Below, piece by piece: positions 1 through 11,986 of a stretch of 64,000 nt of DNA. The notes beneath the pieces were generated by a model. The model worked only from the letters and a program-made list of their open reading frames with translations, was not told where the DNA came from and did no database searches. The position numbers and the translations under genes are program-made. The stretch comes from Primulina eburnea. Lineage: Eukaryota > Streptophyta > Magnoliopsida > Lamiales > Gesneriaceae. The DNA lies in the NCBI RefSeq assembly GCF_022965805.1, contig NC_133101.1:11631069-11695068 (forward strand), given 5' to 3'. Each line of letters begins with the position of its first letter. Position 1 is the stretch's first letter.

Positions 1-1193
1 TTAGTGGACAGTCGTCATGAGATCCCCAATTATCTAGGCGAAAGTCATGGGAGTTCCACTTGATTCACATCAAGAATGTCAATGGAAGTCATAGCTTTCT
101 GACGTCCAGATCTCCCCAATTATCTAGACCAAAGTCTGACAATGGGTGGCGTTCATCATGCAACTACTGTTGATGGAAGACAATGAAATGTTAAACTTTC
201 TTTTAATTTTTTTAATAGGCTTGATTTAAATTTTGAATCCTATTCAAAATGAGAGATTTTTAAATTTGAAAATTTCTCTCATCATTAGTTTTAAAATCTC
301 GTGTTACGTTTATTGGCATGTTTTTCGGATTCATGCAACTCTTGTTAGTTATCAATAGTAACGCACATACTGATTATTTATAATATATCGCATACATCAT
401 AAATAATAAAAGATGATCGATAACCGAGAGCTAATTGATCCATATGAGTCATATATGAACTCATGTCCAGAACCTAGGTAAATGCATGATGCAATTGTAT
501 TATTACATATGCTTCCATTATTTTACAGGTGTTAGATATTCAAAACTCTTGAGGATTTGGGCTCACCATCTTTATATCTTGATCTCCAACCAAATCTAAT
601 ATTTATGTTAAATTTTTATGCCAAGTTGGGATACAAATTTACGGAGTGAGAGCTAACCATAAACTAGACCCATTTCTAAATAATTATCAAATAATTAAAA
701 ACACAAGATGTAAAATATCATAACACACATAGCAAATTGGTCACGAATCATGAGCATCATTTTCCATATATTATCAAATATTATATTAGAACTATAATAT
801 CAAATATTATCAAATCGCATATCTTACAAATATGTCACTAACCACCATAATTAAAATTAAATAAAACATTTATTTAATTATTTAATTTGTTAATAATTAA
901 TTTTTTTCATAAAACTCCTTTTATCTAAATAATAAAAATCATATTTTTAATTTATTTATTTTATAATAAAATCATATGATTTTGTGAAAATTATATTCAA
1001 GAACAAAATTATCGAACTTTCATATAGTATCAATTTTGACTCATAATTTTAAAAATCATAAAATTGCGGTCGAGCCCAAACTTTTTGAACCCATGTCTCT
1101 GGACTACAAGAGACCATCCCCAGACAATTTGTTCAAAATGATTTAAACAATACAAAATATATGATTGAGACGCCTTGGATCTGATATCATTAT
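1..1193. other. Non-coding AT-rich stretch
   Basis: No coding region can be supported. A roughly 20-30 bp sequence resembling GATCTCCCCAATTATCTAG occurs twice (near 21-50 and 111-141). At 1177-1189 the minus strand reads TGATATCAGATCC, which resembles a plant LTR-element primer binding site next to the LTR-like block at 1194-1679. This stretch may therefore be the internal region of a minus-strand LTR element without genes. The left end of that element lies outside the window. Confidence 0.35.
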
Positions 1194-1679
1194 TGGAGCA
1201 TCATTTTCTCGCACACAAGGCACAACGAAAGTTTATTTATTTATTTTTTTTAATTTCAAAACATTTTTGGGCACCGTATGATTTAAATAAATATTCATAG
1301 GATGTTTAGTTTAATTTATCTTTACGTATATATTGTCTTTCAACTATTCTGGTTTATAAGCGTATATAGTTCTTCTTGTAAATTCATGCGAACGGATTTC
1401 TCTTTTTTGATCGCCTAAACAAGTTCACAATTGGAGACTGAGTTCCTCGTTTAGATCGCACTAGAGGTCTAAATGATTTAATGTCAAAATTGGATCGCCG
1501 AAATTTTACAAATTCGCCGGTGTTGCGATGACATTGGGGTGGCGCGACAATGGTGGAAGGATGTCCGAAATTTTATTGTGAAATTAAAGGGACAGTCGAA
1601 ATTATTTTGTGAGATGAGAGGAATTTGTATGCATTTCTTTTGCATGATTATGTTCCATTGTTATCAGCCTTTGATAACA
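1194..1679 (-). repeat. Probable LTR of a minus-strand retroelement
   Basis: Read on the minus strand, the block starts TGTTATCAAAGG, ends with CA, and is followed by ATAA and a TGATATCAGATCC primer-site-like sequence. That is the order expected for a 5-prime LTR and its primer site. The partner LTR is not in the window and no target duplication can be tested, so the boundaries are inferred from the terminal dinucleotides and the primer site only. Confidence 0.4.
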
Positions 1680-1834
1680 TATTGATAAAATACACTAACT
1701 TAATTCTACTAAGAATCAAATCCTAATCCCAGAGGATTCTTTTATCTTAATTAATTAAAATTCTCATATGGCATATATCATGCAAAGTCATATCTTAATA
1801 ATGCAAGATAATATATATATATATATCTCCGTAT

Positions 1835-2674
1835 CAGGGCCGTACCTATTGTGAGGCGAGAGAGGCTATCGCCTCAGGCCCAGCCCTCACAGGGGCCCAA
1901 AAAAAATCATTGGTCTCATGTTGTTGAGACATGCACCTAAATAATATGTACATTGGACATTAAAAAAAAATTAGACATTGACCTATTGAAAACATGATTA
2001 AATATGATGATTGTATTCATTAGGATTTAATCAAATTATGTAGAGCCCAAACAATAAAGCTTCACGGCTCATTAATTAATTTTTTAAAAATTTTGTATGC
2101 ATAAAATAGTAATGTTTGTCCAATATATTTATTATTTTATCTTGTGTCAATTAATGTGTTAAACTTTTATACTTTATTTCTCGATTATTTGGCTTCTTTT
2201 TTTGAATTTATGTAGTTGAGCTCATTTCAAAAAATAAAACACAAAAAATTGTGATACTTACCTATTTTACATATTTTTATTTTCTATTTTCATGAATAAA
2301 ATATTATATTTATTAGTTAAAACAAATCATATATTTTTACAATATTAATTCATTTATATTTATCATTTTGTTATTTTGATAGTTTATATTAATAAATTTC
2401 AATTTTAGCAACATATTTTACAATTTTTGTCAATTTCAATCTTTTTCCAATATAATTGTTCATATGACATTGCATTACGTTAGAGTCATGTTGATGTTGT
2501 GGCGCACGAAGGAAAAAATCGTAAAGAGATAAGTATATAACTCGTAAATTATATTTTCCTTATATCTTTTGTTTGGTTATTTTTAATTTACAAATTGAGC
2601 TTTACGGTTATTTATCACAAAAAGATTTTTTTTACGTATCGCCTCAGGCCCTGTGAATCACAGGTACGGCTCTG
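1835..2674. mobile_element. Non-autonomous hAT-type DNA transposon
   Basis: The element is flanked by a perfect 8-bp direct repeat, CTCCGTAT (1827-1834 and 2675-2682). Its ends form an imperfect inverted repeat: the left end begins CAGGGCCGTACCT and the right end, on the other strand, begins CAGAGCCGTACCT. Both ends also carry the sequence ATCGCCTCAGGCCC close to the tip. An 8-bp duplication plus CAGRG termini is diagnostic of the hAT superfamily. The 840-bp interior is AT-rich, non-coding and lacks a transposase, so it would depend on one supplied in trans. Confidence 0.9.
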
Positions 2675-2682
2675 CTCCGTAT

Positions 2683-3391
2683 ATGTGTGTGTGTGTATAT
2701 ATATTAATACATCTATACATACATTTATATGTGTATAAACATATATGTAAAATTATATAATCAGTATTTAATTAATTGTTAATTAATTAATCAATTCAAT
2801 GACCCTCTAGAAAATTCCATGAGAACCATGAATATATAGTAGTCACCATCAATAACATTATTATTTAATTATTATATTCTAAATTTACTAAATAAATAAT
2901 TGTTATTATAACTCTTCATTTTAACTCTGATTGATGATCAAAAAACGTCTATGTAATTTCAAATATCGAAATTTTCACTGCTACATTTTGGCAACTGCCA
3001 ATTTTGTGAACTCTTTCAACTAAAAAATAGTTATACTATCTTCACAAAATTAGCAGTCAAGCTAATTTTCACAACTTCCAATGATGGAATCTACTTATAA
3101 ACTCTTTTATAAGCTATCTTTTTATCTTCATCATACTACAGTCACCATTTGATTATCTCGATGGGAACAAAGAATCTGATATTTATGTGACCCTCAATGG
3201 TTCAAGGATACAACTAATCATTAGTTCACAACTTCATTGTGATTCAAAATAACATTATTCTTATCCACACTTATTCTAATTAGCATAATTCTTTTCATCA
3301 ACCCCTTCATCAAGAATATAAAACTCAAGTCTCGTTGAATCCATCGAATCATAGTAAGAACGTCTAGTAGCATCGCTCATGTATCACTGAT
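2683..3391. other. Non-coding stretch between two hAT elements
   Basis: AT-rich with no supported gene. A short GT/TA simple repeat (about 2684-2704) adjoins the right target duplication of the upstream hAT element. Nothing else is recognisable. Confidence 0.6.
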
Positions 3392-3399
3392 AGTGTCTA

Positions 3400-5116
3400 T
3401 AGAAATGTTTAACGGACCGGTTCGGACTGGAACCGACCCGAAATCGGGTCGTTAAGCCCGGAACCGGATCCGATAAGGATGAACCGACCGAAAACCATGT
3501 AAAATTCAATGTTAGGTGGTTTGAACTGGTTCAACATGTTCTGAACCGGTTCAACCGGTTCCGGTTTCGAACCTGTTCCGGTCCGTAACCACATCCGACC
3601 CGGAACTGGACCCGGAACTCAAAATTTTTTAAAAATAAAAAAATAAAAAAAGCCTTGGGCCTTGGCGAAATAGCCGTTGAACGACTACTGAAATATGCAG
3701 ATTTAATTTTGCAAAATTGGGGGCTTTATAAATACATGACATTTTTTATATTTCATACATCAATTTCCTCTCAATTTTGCATTTATCTACAATCAATATC
3801 TTTCTTCGCTATAATTTCTCAAAATACATTCAATAATTGTGTTATAATTTTATCTATAATCAATATTCTTTTTATTGTTATTTATTTACTATTTCGCAAT
3901 TTACTCATATAAATAATTCGAATTTCAATGACATCATCTTCAAATCGTGGTGGTGGTGGTGGAGGCGAATACGCTTCTGACTTTGGTGAACATTTTGGCT
4001 ACATCCTCGACTTTGATGAAGTCGAACCTAGCCACGAGGAAGAAGAAGCCATGGAACTCCCCAACAAAAATGTAGGGACGCCATTGTCTACCCGAGCAAG
4101 CAACACAATGTCAACCAGCACGATGACAGCCCGTGCAAAGCGAAGCAAAGTTTGTGATCACTTCGGTATTGAAAGGTACGAATAACTCTTTTACCCTATG
4201 TAAAATTTGCAAAACAAGATATTCTTACAAAACAGGTGGTGGTTCCGGTGGTACCGACACATTGAAAAAACATTTAGTTAAGGTACATCAACTTGACCGT
4301 GATACGCTACAACCATTCGGTAGGGAACTAACACAACAACAAATTAATCCTTCAAGTGTTAAAGCTTTCACAATTACAAAAGAAATTTCTCGAAAAGCCA
4401 TCGTAAAATTTGTTACCAAATGTTGTCAACCTTTTATAATAGCTGAACAAGAAGGTTTTGTTGAATTTACTAGCACTATTCAACCTGGTTTTCACAATAT
4501 TTCTAGGCACATACTTAAAAAATATTGTTTTGATATTTATAAAGAATATAAAGAAACAATAAAATCGCATCTTTCAAATATTTCTTGTAGAGTTAGTTTG
4601 ACAACTGATATTTGCACTCATTTAAAGCCAGAAACACTTTCGATGCTAACATGCCTACAAGATTGGTTTGCAGCTTAAAAAAATAGGATCGCTGGAGCGA
4701 TCGACGAATTTCAAAGCTCAAGTTCCGACGAAGATCCAGAGTATTCAAAAATATAGTTACTAAATCGTGTTGAATTTTAGATGTTCAATTGTAAAAAATG
4801 TTTAAGTTATTTTGTTATAATTTTTTATGTAATCACAATTATTTGCAATCAAAGTACTAAATAAAAAATTGTCCATTAATATTACTAATTTTAATTATAG
4901 AGTAAAATATAATAAATTAGAGTTCAGAACCGGTTCGACTAGAACCAGAACCTGTTTATAACTGTCGAACCGGACCTGAGTTTGAATTGGTTCCAAGTAT
5001 TTCAACTTGGAACTGAACCGGTTCGGAACCGGTTTAGACTGATTCCGAATTCATCGGACCCAGAACTAGGAGGAACCGGTCTGAAACTGGTTCGATTGGA
5101 CCAATAAGCTTATCTA
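3400..5116 (+). mobile_element. hAT-type transposon with decayed transposase
   Basis: The termini form an imperfect inverted repeat: the left end begins TAGAAATGTTTAACGGACCG and the right end, on the other strand, begins TAGATAAGCTTATTGGTCC. The flanking 8-mers AGTGTCTA (3392-3399) and AGTGCCTG (5117-5124) match at six of eight positions, consistent with an old target duplication. Many copies of AACCGG/GGTTCGG are clustered within about 250 bp of each end, as expected for subterminal transposase-binding repeats. The interior carries a broken BED-finger transposase gene. Confidence 0.8.
3928..4757 (+). pseudogene. hAT transposase, frameshifted and internally deleted
   Basis: This is the remnant of a RICESLEEPER/ZBED-like hAT transposase. 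The first part (from 3928) is Gly- and acid-rich and reaches the start of a BED zinc finger. Reading frame changes near 4175-4180, and the finger continues with CKIC and, about 25 residues later, HLVKVH, giving the C-x2-C...H-x4-H ligands. The normally aromatic position before HFG is Cys. Next comes the linker and early catalytic region ending in LTTDICTH. The text then jumps to LKPETLSMLTCLQDWF, which looks like the C-terminal dimerisation tail, so several hundred residues including most of the catalytic core are missing. A stop follows at 4676-4678, with acidic tail-like text behind it. It cannot encode an active transposase. Confidence 0.75.
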
Positions 5117-5459
5117 AGTGCCTGCAAGAAACTACGTGAATAAAAAATATATCAATTTCTAGAATTAAGTTGTGGAAATTTTTTGAATAAATTAAATGCG
5201 ATAAACACTTTTTAAAGCCTTGGTACTAATAAGGAAAAAGGAGTTTCCCTAGAAATTTATGCTCAAATAACCCGACCTTATACTCATCTGTGGACACATT
5301 ATACTGCATTTGCAAGATATTATGCTTGAATTATCAAATTTTGTGTCAAAGTATTATTGATAAAGTTTTTTGTTTGGTAGACTAAAAACGTTTATTTCTC
5401 AAAATCTTACACATTTAATATACAAAGGTTAATAATAAGGCAAAAGTGGCTTTCCAAAA

Positions 5460-5611
5460 TGTTGGGTGCAATAATTATCTCTGCTTGGTTGAGTGATCGA
5501 AGCGCGGTGCTTGAGCTGCTGTGTGGTTTAAAAAATTTGAGTTGCACCATTACCACGCACCATTACCACTAGCTATAACTTTTGGTAAAGCGGCAAGCAC
5601 TCGGTCCTACA
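5460..5611 (+). repeat. 5-prime LTR of the TRIM
   Basis: 152-bp TG...CA repeat directly followed by the primer binding site at 5614. It resembles 5684-5822 along its whole length but contains a short extra duplication of an ACCATTACCAC-type stretch, which explains the length difference. Confidence 0.88.
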
Positions 5612-5683
5612 ATTGGTATCAGAGCAAAGGTCATGGGTTCGATTCCCATTGATTGCAAGGAGTGCAATTATTGAGGGGGAGAT

Positions 5684-5822
5684 TGTTGGGTGAAATAATT
5701 GTCCCTGCTTGGTTGAGCAATCGAACCGTGGTGATTGAGCTGATGTGCAGTTTAAAAGATTTGAGTTGCACAATTACCACTAACTATAGCTTTTGGTAAA
5801 GCGGCAAGCGTTCAGTCCTACA
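5684..5822 (+). repeat. 3-prime LTR of the TRIM
   Basis: 139-bp TG...CA repeat preceded by the polypurine tract and followed by the CAAAA target duplication. Confidence 0.88.
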
Positions 5823-6270
5823 CAAAACACTATGCTCAAATTTATTGGTTTTATATTCAATTGTAGCCACACATACTGTATTTTTAAAATATTATGCTCG
5901 GATTATTATATTTTGTGTCAATAATATGGTTGAAATGATCTTGGGTTTAATAGGCCAAATTAGCTTTTAACTTCTTTTTTTTTTTTTTTTTACGTTTATG
6001 CTCAGATTAATCTTGTTTAAGATTAAAAGTCTGGAAGCTACACTCTACGCTTCGAGGGGATCAACACTTTTTAGAACCTTGGTACTAATAAGAGAAAGAG
6101 GGTTTCCCTATATATTTATGTTCAAATTGCCCAAATTTGTATTCAATTGTAGCCACATTATAATGCATTTGCAAGTTATTATGCTTGAATTAGCAGATTT
6201 TGTGTCAGCGTATTGTTTATATGGTCTTGTATTTAGTAGACTAAATTTTAAAAAGTTGCACTTCAGCATA

Positions 6271-7160
6271 TTTAACGAAGTTTAATATGGTCAACTTATG
6301 TGTTAAGAGCAAGCGTTTACTACTAGTTTAAAAGCTATAGCTGTTAACCAAGGAGAAACTTTATTTCTTCATACTTGTGGCAGCGCCGAATTCACCTACT
6401 TTGGTGCTAATGGGTCGGCCTGTCAGGCTCATGAGTCAGAGGAGATACGTGTCTATCTGCTGATACTGTCTCATATCCCTTATAGATCAGCTTTACTCTT
6501 TCTCTACTGTCGGTCATGTCTGTAGCAGAGACAATATTACCCATTGATATCTGACGTCAGTCTTTTATGGCCCATCTAGCTAACCAAATAAATTGATTTA
6601 GGTCCCTTCCTTTTTATTTATTTAGTAAATTTGGGGAAATTTTCTAAAAAATTTCTATAAATTGATTTTTATAGATCTTTTGGTCCTTTAATTTTTTTAA
6701 AAAAACAAATCAGTGTAAAAACTAATATCTCTCTTGTACATTTAATTCACTTTTGTATGTGTGATGATATAATGCTGAACATTAATCATGATCCCAGTGT
6801 GGTATAATATATTGCTAAAATATCCAACATCATATCAATTTTTTTTTATGGAATATCAACATTTGTTGAAAGTCAAAATAAATGTATAAAAAAAATTACC
6901 AAGTTATTTAATGAAAATAAATTTTTAAATAATAGAATAATAAAAAAAAAACATAATGAAGCCAATTTATAAGATAACTCTTTGGAATCTTTTATAAAAT
7001 GACTTATATAGATATTTGGTCATTTAATTTGTCAAAATTTGATTTTAATATAACAAATTAACTTTTATTGAAGTTCTACATACCTTAGGACATTGCTGAT
7101 GTTAGCCATGAATATCGCTAACATGTCTGACATCATATCAATATTAAGTCGAAATTCAGA
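6271..7160. other. Non-coding stretch
   Basis: AT-rich sequence without a supportable gene, RNA or mobile element. Short open frames here lack recognisable domains. Confidence 0.5.
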
Positions 7161-7197
7161 GTGTGTGTGTGTGTGTATATATATATATGTGTGTGTG
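7161..7197. repeat. GT/TA microsatellite
   Basis: Alternating GT, then TA, then GT dinucleotides over about 37 bp. Confidence 0.9.
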
Positions 7198-7499
7198 ATA
7201 ACAGTGTAATTCAAAATTTTTAAAATATATAATGAGAATATTTTTATATCTTGAGAGACAATTGTTCGATGAGCCAGTATCTAATAATTGCACAAGTTTA
7301 CAAAGCATGGAACATCGATTTTGATCAAATTATAAATTCGAACGTTTTTTTTATTTTATTTAAAAATATTGTTAGTGATAATGGTCGAACCTGGATCTTT
7401 TAAATAACAAAAATATTTTAAGCATCATATTTCAATCAACACTTCGAGCATAATAATTACTTCCCAAACTACATATCATCTTATCATTAAAAAAACACA

Positions 7500-7690
7500 A
7501 AAAAAATATGAGATAATCTCACGGGTCAATTTTATGATCTCCTATCTAACCCAGCCTGTGCAAAAGTATTAATCCAATGCAAAAAAGTATTACTTTTTAT
7601 TTCAAGTGTGTACCGGATCGACGGCTCTTACGGATATTCTTAAAAAAAATTAATGTATACATTTTACGGATCTATCACGTCTGCAAGTTC
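7500..7690. repeat. Degenerate copy of a dispersed GAGAC...GTCTC-type repeat
   Basis: Contains ATGAGATAATCTCACGGGTC, then AAAAGTATTACTTTTTAT-type text, then GTACCGGATCGACGGCTCTTACGG. The same order of motifs occurs in better-preserved form at 61093-61263. Boundaries are approximate and the class (MITE or SINE-like) is unknown. Confidence 0.4.
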
Positions 7691-8433
7691 TTGAAAGTAG
7701 AAAATCACAAATAAAAAAGAAGAACACCTAACTTGTTCTATGAAATTCAGAGCTAGTGCATGTATAGTGGTGAACGGAGTACCGAGTAGCCGAGTAGGTT
7801 ATATCCTTCAAACTTTTATGCGCATGCTACACGCAAATCTTGTATAATTGGGTCCAATTTATCGTAATTCTTTTAGTGGTGCGAGTAGATATTTTGTCAA
7901 GAGGCATGCATGCTTGTCCTTGCAGAAATTCGTCTGGTAATTTACAAATTAAATAGGAAAAATAACCAAAATTTTTATATAAGTTGGTCTTTTTTATCAT
8001 TTAAGTATTTAAAATATGCTTTTTAGTGCAATAAGTTTATTAAATTGCATGTACTTTTTAGTTGTTATTCATCAGAATCTCGACATAATGACGTTTGATA
8101 TATAAACAACATGCTGACAATATCAAATTCCATGCCAATAATATTTACATTTCTCGAAAGCAAAGACTCGTGAGCTCGAAGTGTAAAGCGCACCCAATAG
8201 TGCCCAATGCGGCATGCACGAGGGAGGCTCGATCTTGGTCTCGGGAACAGGCTCGATCGGGTTCAACTAGTGCTTCACCCCATCCTCCTCGCCCTCTTTG
8301 ACTTAATTAGCTATATAATTTCCCCAAAAAGATTTATAAGACTAAAAAGCAATAATTTCCTTATATGGAACAACGCTGGATCTTCGATCTACATATATTC
8401 CCATTTTAGACTTTTAATTTAATAATGCTTTTT
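7691..8433. other. Non-coding stretch left of nested element A
   Basis: No gene is supported. A GC-richer patch at about 8160-8300 gives two overlapping open frames without recognisable domains, which I treat as chance. Confidence 0.5.
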
Positions 8434-8658
8434 TGTTGCAATAATATGGATGTCAAGATAATCAAAGATTGAATAATCATATCTTTTGGGGATGATAGAG
8501 AATCATAATCATATCAATTTCTTTTGATATCATAATTACTTTATATAAGGATTTCTTGTACGTATAAATATGTCATTCATGTAACTCATTTTAGATATTG
8601 AATTGGCTTGTTTTGCTTTGTATTCTGTCTGATTAGTATTTTGCATTTATTTATAACA
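8434..8658 (+). repeat. 5-prime LTR of Copia A
   Basis: 225-bp repeat starting TGTTGCAATAATATGGATG and ending TTTATAACA. It aligns along its length to 39183-39416 with many substitutions and small indels. A TATA-like TATAAATATG lies in the middle. Confidence 0.85.
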
Positions 8659-9043
8659 TGATATTAGCACGATTTTGCTATTTTTTTTTTTTTTTTTACT
8701 GAAAACATTATGTCCCCCACCAATACCGATTTAAAAAGATTTCTTGTCTCTAATCCGATGCATATTTATTTTGTTTAATTTTTATGCATTACATTTCTTA
8801 ATATTTAAAATCAAAACAGATTATCAATATCACTTTTCGAACACATAATTCATGCATACAAGAAGATCGAGATTTCATGTATGCACATCATCCATGTTCA
8901 ACTCTTCAATATTTTTATTTTAATTATGAAGTGTTTGTTATTTGATGAATATAATGTGATATAAAATATTGTAATTATGTTTAAACGTTTATTGATGGAT
9001 TTTATATAATTGTTAATATGGATTTTTCTACATAGATTTGGTC

Positions 9044-10155
9044 ATGTCAAATATCTCGAAGTTTAAATTTGTCGCTCTTGATATATATTGCAACAATTAT
9101 CCCTTTTGGATTCTAGATGCTGAAATACATCTAGATGCTATGGGTATTGGAAATACCATCAAATAGAAACATAGTGAATCACCGCAAAATAATGCGAAGG
9201 CTATGATAATCCTTTGTCACCATCTTCATCTGGTTTGAAGACTGAATATTTGACGATAAAAGGTCCAGCCAATCTTCGGCAAAATTTGAAAGAAATATAT
9301 AACCATCAAAATATGGTGATTCTCCCAAAATCACGTTATGATTGAATACATTTGCGCTTACTAGACTTTAAATCGGTAAGTGAATATAATTCTGCATTAT
9401 TTCGCATCAGTCCACAATTGAAAGTGTATGGAGAGAAAAAATAACTGATGTTGATTTGATAGAATAAAACATACTCCATTTTTCATGCCTCTAATGTGCT
9501 CCTGCAGCAGAAATATCGAGAAAGAGGTTTCAAAAAATATTTTGAATTTGTTTCATGTTTGCTTGTGACTGAGCAAAATAATGAGTTATTGATGCAGAAA
9601 TCAGGAAATCCGTCCCACTGGTGCTAAGCCTTTCCCTGGAGTGAATATTGCAATGCACGATCAAAAGACAAAACGAAATAAGACCAAATATGGTCGTGGT
9701 CGTGGACGTGTTCGTGGGCGCCGTGGAGGAAATTTTCATCCATATGATCGTGGATGTGGAAAACCTCGTAACTACATTGATCGCTATAATCAAAGCAATC
9801 GAAAGAATACAAACTGCCAAAAGTGGGGTAATGACTAAGAAAAGAAAGTTGAAAGTGGTCGAAATAATATTATAATAAAATCAAAAAATGAGTGTTGTAG
9901 GTGTGGAGCAAAAGGACACTGGTATCATACTTGTCGTACGCCCAAACACCTTGTTGATCTTTATCAAGCGTCAAAAGAGAAAACAAAGAATGTTGAGACT
10001 AATTTTATTTACCAAGGTGAAGATTCAAACCAAGTCTCACCTCTTTCAACACATTTTGATATTTCTGAATTCTTTGAAGATCCGAAAGGGAGAATCAGTC
10101 ATTTGATGGAAGCGTGCAAAATTATTGAATATTTATTTGGTAGTATCATATTATG
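9044..10155 (+). pseudogene. Copia A gag, degenerate
   Basis: A gag-like reading starts MSNISKFKFVALDI and continues with LDAEIHLDAMGIGNTIK, typical of the N-terminal domain of plant Copia gag. It then shifts frame repeatedly. A Gly/Arg-rich tract (about 9690-9730) is followed by the zinc knuckle CRCGAKGHWYHTC (about 9898-9936), which retains the C-x2-C-x4-H-x4-C ligands, and the tail PKHLVDLYQAS. The product would have been the capsid/nucleocapsid precursor. Multiple stops show it is dead. Confidence 0.75.
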
Positions 10156-10319
10156 ACTTATTTAGATTATTGGTTTAGGACGTGATTTTATTCAAATTTT
10201 CCAGCTATTTTGAATTGGTTTACATTTAATTATGATGAATAAAAGTTATTATTTTGTTCTGTTATGAATAAAATCATTTATTATTATTAAATTTTATTAT
10301 TGTTAATAAATATGGATTT

Positions 10320-10631
10320 TGGACATTAAGTCAATGATGAAGATTTATGTCTTATTGATAGCGCGATGACACATTCCATATTTAAAAGAAATCGATATTT
10401 CTCATATTTGGAAATGAGAAAAAGTAACGTCGACACAATATCTGGTAGTACAAGCATTATTGAAGACTCTGGAAGGGCAAACATTAAATTACATGGAGGG
10501 ACAAATTTTATAAGCAATAATGCATTATTCTCTCCTAAGTCTCAAAGAAATTTATTAAATTTTCAAGATATCAATCAAAATGGATATCAGATTGAGACTG
10601 TCAGCCAAGAAGATAGAGAATATCTTGTTAT
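10320..10631 (+). pseudogene. Copia A protease fragment
   Basis: An in-frame stretch including CLIDSAMTHSIFKRN corresponds to the Copia aspartic protease start, with the normal DSG/DSGA active site changed to DSAM. The frame continues through YFSYLEMRKSNVDTISG and SPKSQRNLLNF, and is cut at EYLVI by the solo LTR at 10632. After the solo LTR, 11960-11986 continues A for a few codons (ITKEVNEY) before element B. The integrase that should follow is not found. Confidence 0.7.
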
Positions 10632-11959
10632 TGTCACGCCCCGAGACTCGAGATTGACACCGGCGTTGTTTAACAATCGCACAATCGAAACAACAAGCCT
10701 TTGTAGCACATTGTAAATCGAAACCAGTTTATATATCATAATCTCAAATGAAATAACCATTGTCTTTACAATACGAAATCTAAAAAACGATAGAGTTTAA
10801 TGCGGAAACATAAAACTGAATAACAGAATAAACTTTAAACTTAATATCAAATCTTGATTGTTCACCAGTCCCAAAACTGGTCTGATTCCTCTTCCTCGAG
10901 ATTTTCATGACTTACATGCATACTTCATAACACATGCATAATATTTATCAAGCACTGAGATTTATCTACTTTCTATGGTTTACTGACGTCAATCCCTAAT
11001 TTTTACTCCTCTAAGGGGGCGAGACCGTATAGCGATTATATCCCCCACCACGTAAGGGTACGTCATGGTTGGGATTCCCACCCATATACAGTTGTCACCT
11101 CACAGTTCTTAAAATCGTGTGACAACCAACACAAGAAGAAAAAAACGAAATTTGTACTCGACTATTTTCAAAACATACGAAGAATGCATAATCAAAATTA
11201 ATTCTTTAAAACAGCGCACTTACAGTGTTTGAATGCTAAAAAACGTGGATGCTTGGCTTCGGGATTTGGATCGCTTCTCAGTCTTGCTCAGACGACGCCT
11301 CGGCTTCAATTTTTAGGCTAAATTTGGGACAATATTTGGGCAGAGTTTCGGCTATGGAGAAGCTGCTGAATTTCGTGACTTTCAATAAGAATTTTTCGAA
11401 AATTAGGGTAGGGAATGCTAGTCTTGATGTAGTATTTATAGGGAAAGAGATGATGCTAAACAAAGTAGTCAAATCACTCCCATAAATGGCCTCCAAATCC
11501 TACGGTTGACCCCAAAAATTACATCCCAATCAAGGTTTATTTAGTTACCAAATTGAGAGTTAATTTCTTAATCTCATCCCTTGATTGGTTGGAAAGGTAA
11601 GGTGGCTAGATCCAACGGTTTTAGTGAAAAATTTGATGATTTGCTCCCAATCAATCTTGTAAGCCTCCTAGGATCTAAGTATCAACATATTTAGCCATAA
11701 ATATTGTAGAAATTTCGAAATTCTCTTGCCATATCATGACTAAATTCCTTATATATTATCTCTCAATCTACACTTATTTCCTACCAAACTCAAAAATATG
11801 ATTGCCTTAATGTAGATATCATGAACTTGATATCAAAATTTCCCATAAGAATTTCAATACAAGGATGTACAATGTATTCCAAAAATCCAATATTCTAATT
11901 TCCTTGAAAAATATTAATTACAAGGTTGATTTGATTAACCAAAATATTCGGTCCTCACA
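10632..11959 (-). repeat. Gypsy solo LTR in Copia A
   Basis: A 1,328-bp block beginning TGTCACGCCCCGAGAC and ending GGTCCTCACA, flanked by a perfect 5-bp duplication, GTTAT (10627-10631 and 11960-11964). Read on the minus strand it starts TGTGAGGACC and ends GGGGCGTGACA, the usual termini of a plant Gypsy LTR family. There is no internal region and no second LTR, so it is a solo LTR left by LTR-LTR recombination. Related LTRs lie at 45136-46975, 47442-48823 and 51185-52344. Confidence 0.9.
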
Positions 11960-11986
11960 GTTATTACAAAAGAAGTGAATGAATAT

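Larger units (their letters stand above)
5460..5822 (+). mobile_element. TRIM (miniature LTR retrotransposon), complete
   Basis: Two direct repeats (5460-5611, 152 bp; 5684-5822, 139 bp) begin TGTTGGGTG and end CCTACA. The 72-bp interior holds a primer site, TGGTATCAGAGC (5614-5625), matching the 3-prime end of initiator Met tRNA, and a polypurine tract, GAGGGGGAGA, directly before the second LTR. The 5-bp sequence CAAAA flanks both sides (5455-5459 and 5823-5827) as a perfect target duplication. There is no coding sequence, which defines a TRIM. The interior also contains GGTTCGATTCC, a match to the tRNA B-box consensus. Confidence 0.92.
5262..6270 (+). repeat. Three diverged copies of a non-coding repeat, interrupted by a TRIM
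   Basis: A unit containing TTATGCTCAAAT, an AATTGTAGCCACA-like segment and TTATGCTTGAATTA...TTTTGTGTCA occurs about three times (near 5262-5455, 5828-5990 and 6118-6270). A shared lead-in, CTTGGTACTAATAAG, is seen at about 5218 and 6078. The TRIM at 5460-5822 interrupts the array after the first copy. No coding potential is evident. Confidence 0.6.

Noticed and set aside
5614..5660. Possible tRNA gene (TGGTATCAGAGC followed by GGTTCGATTCC)
   Set aside because: No acceptor stem, anticodon arm or matching 5-prime half; the first motif is the TRIM primer binding site.
8207..8422. Overlapping open frames in a GC-richer patch
   Set aside because: Two frames overlap with no recognisable protein similarity; treated as chance.
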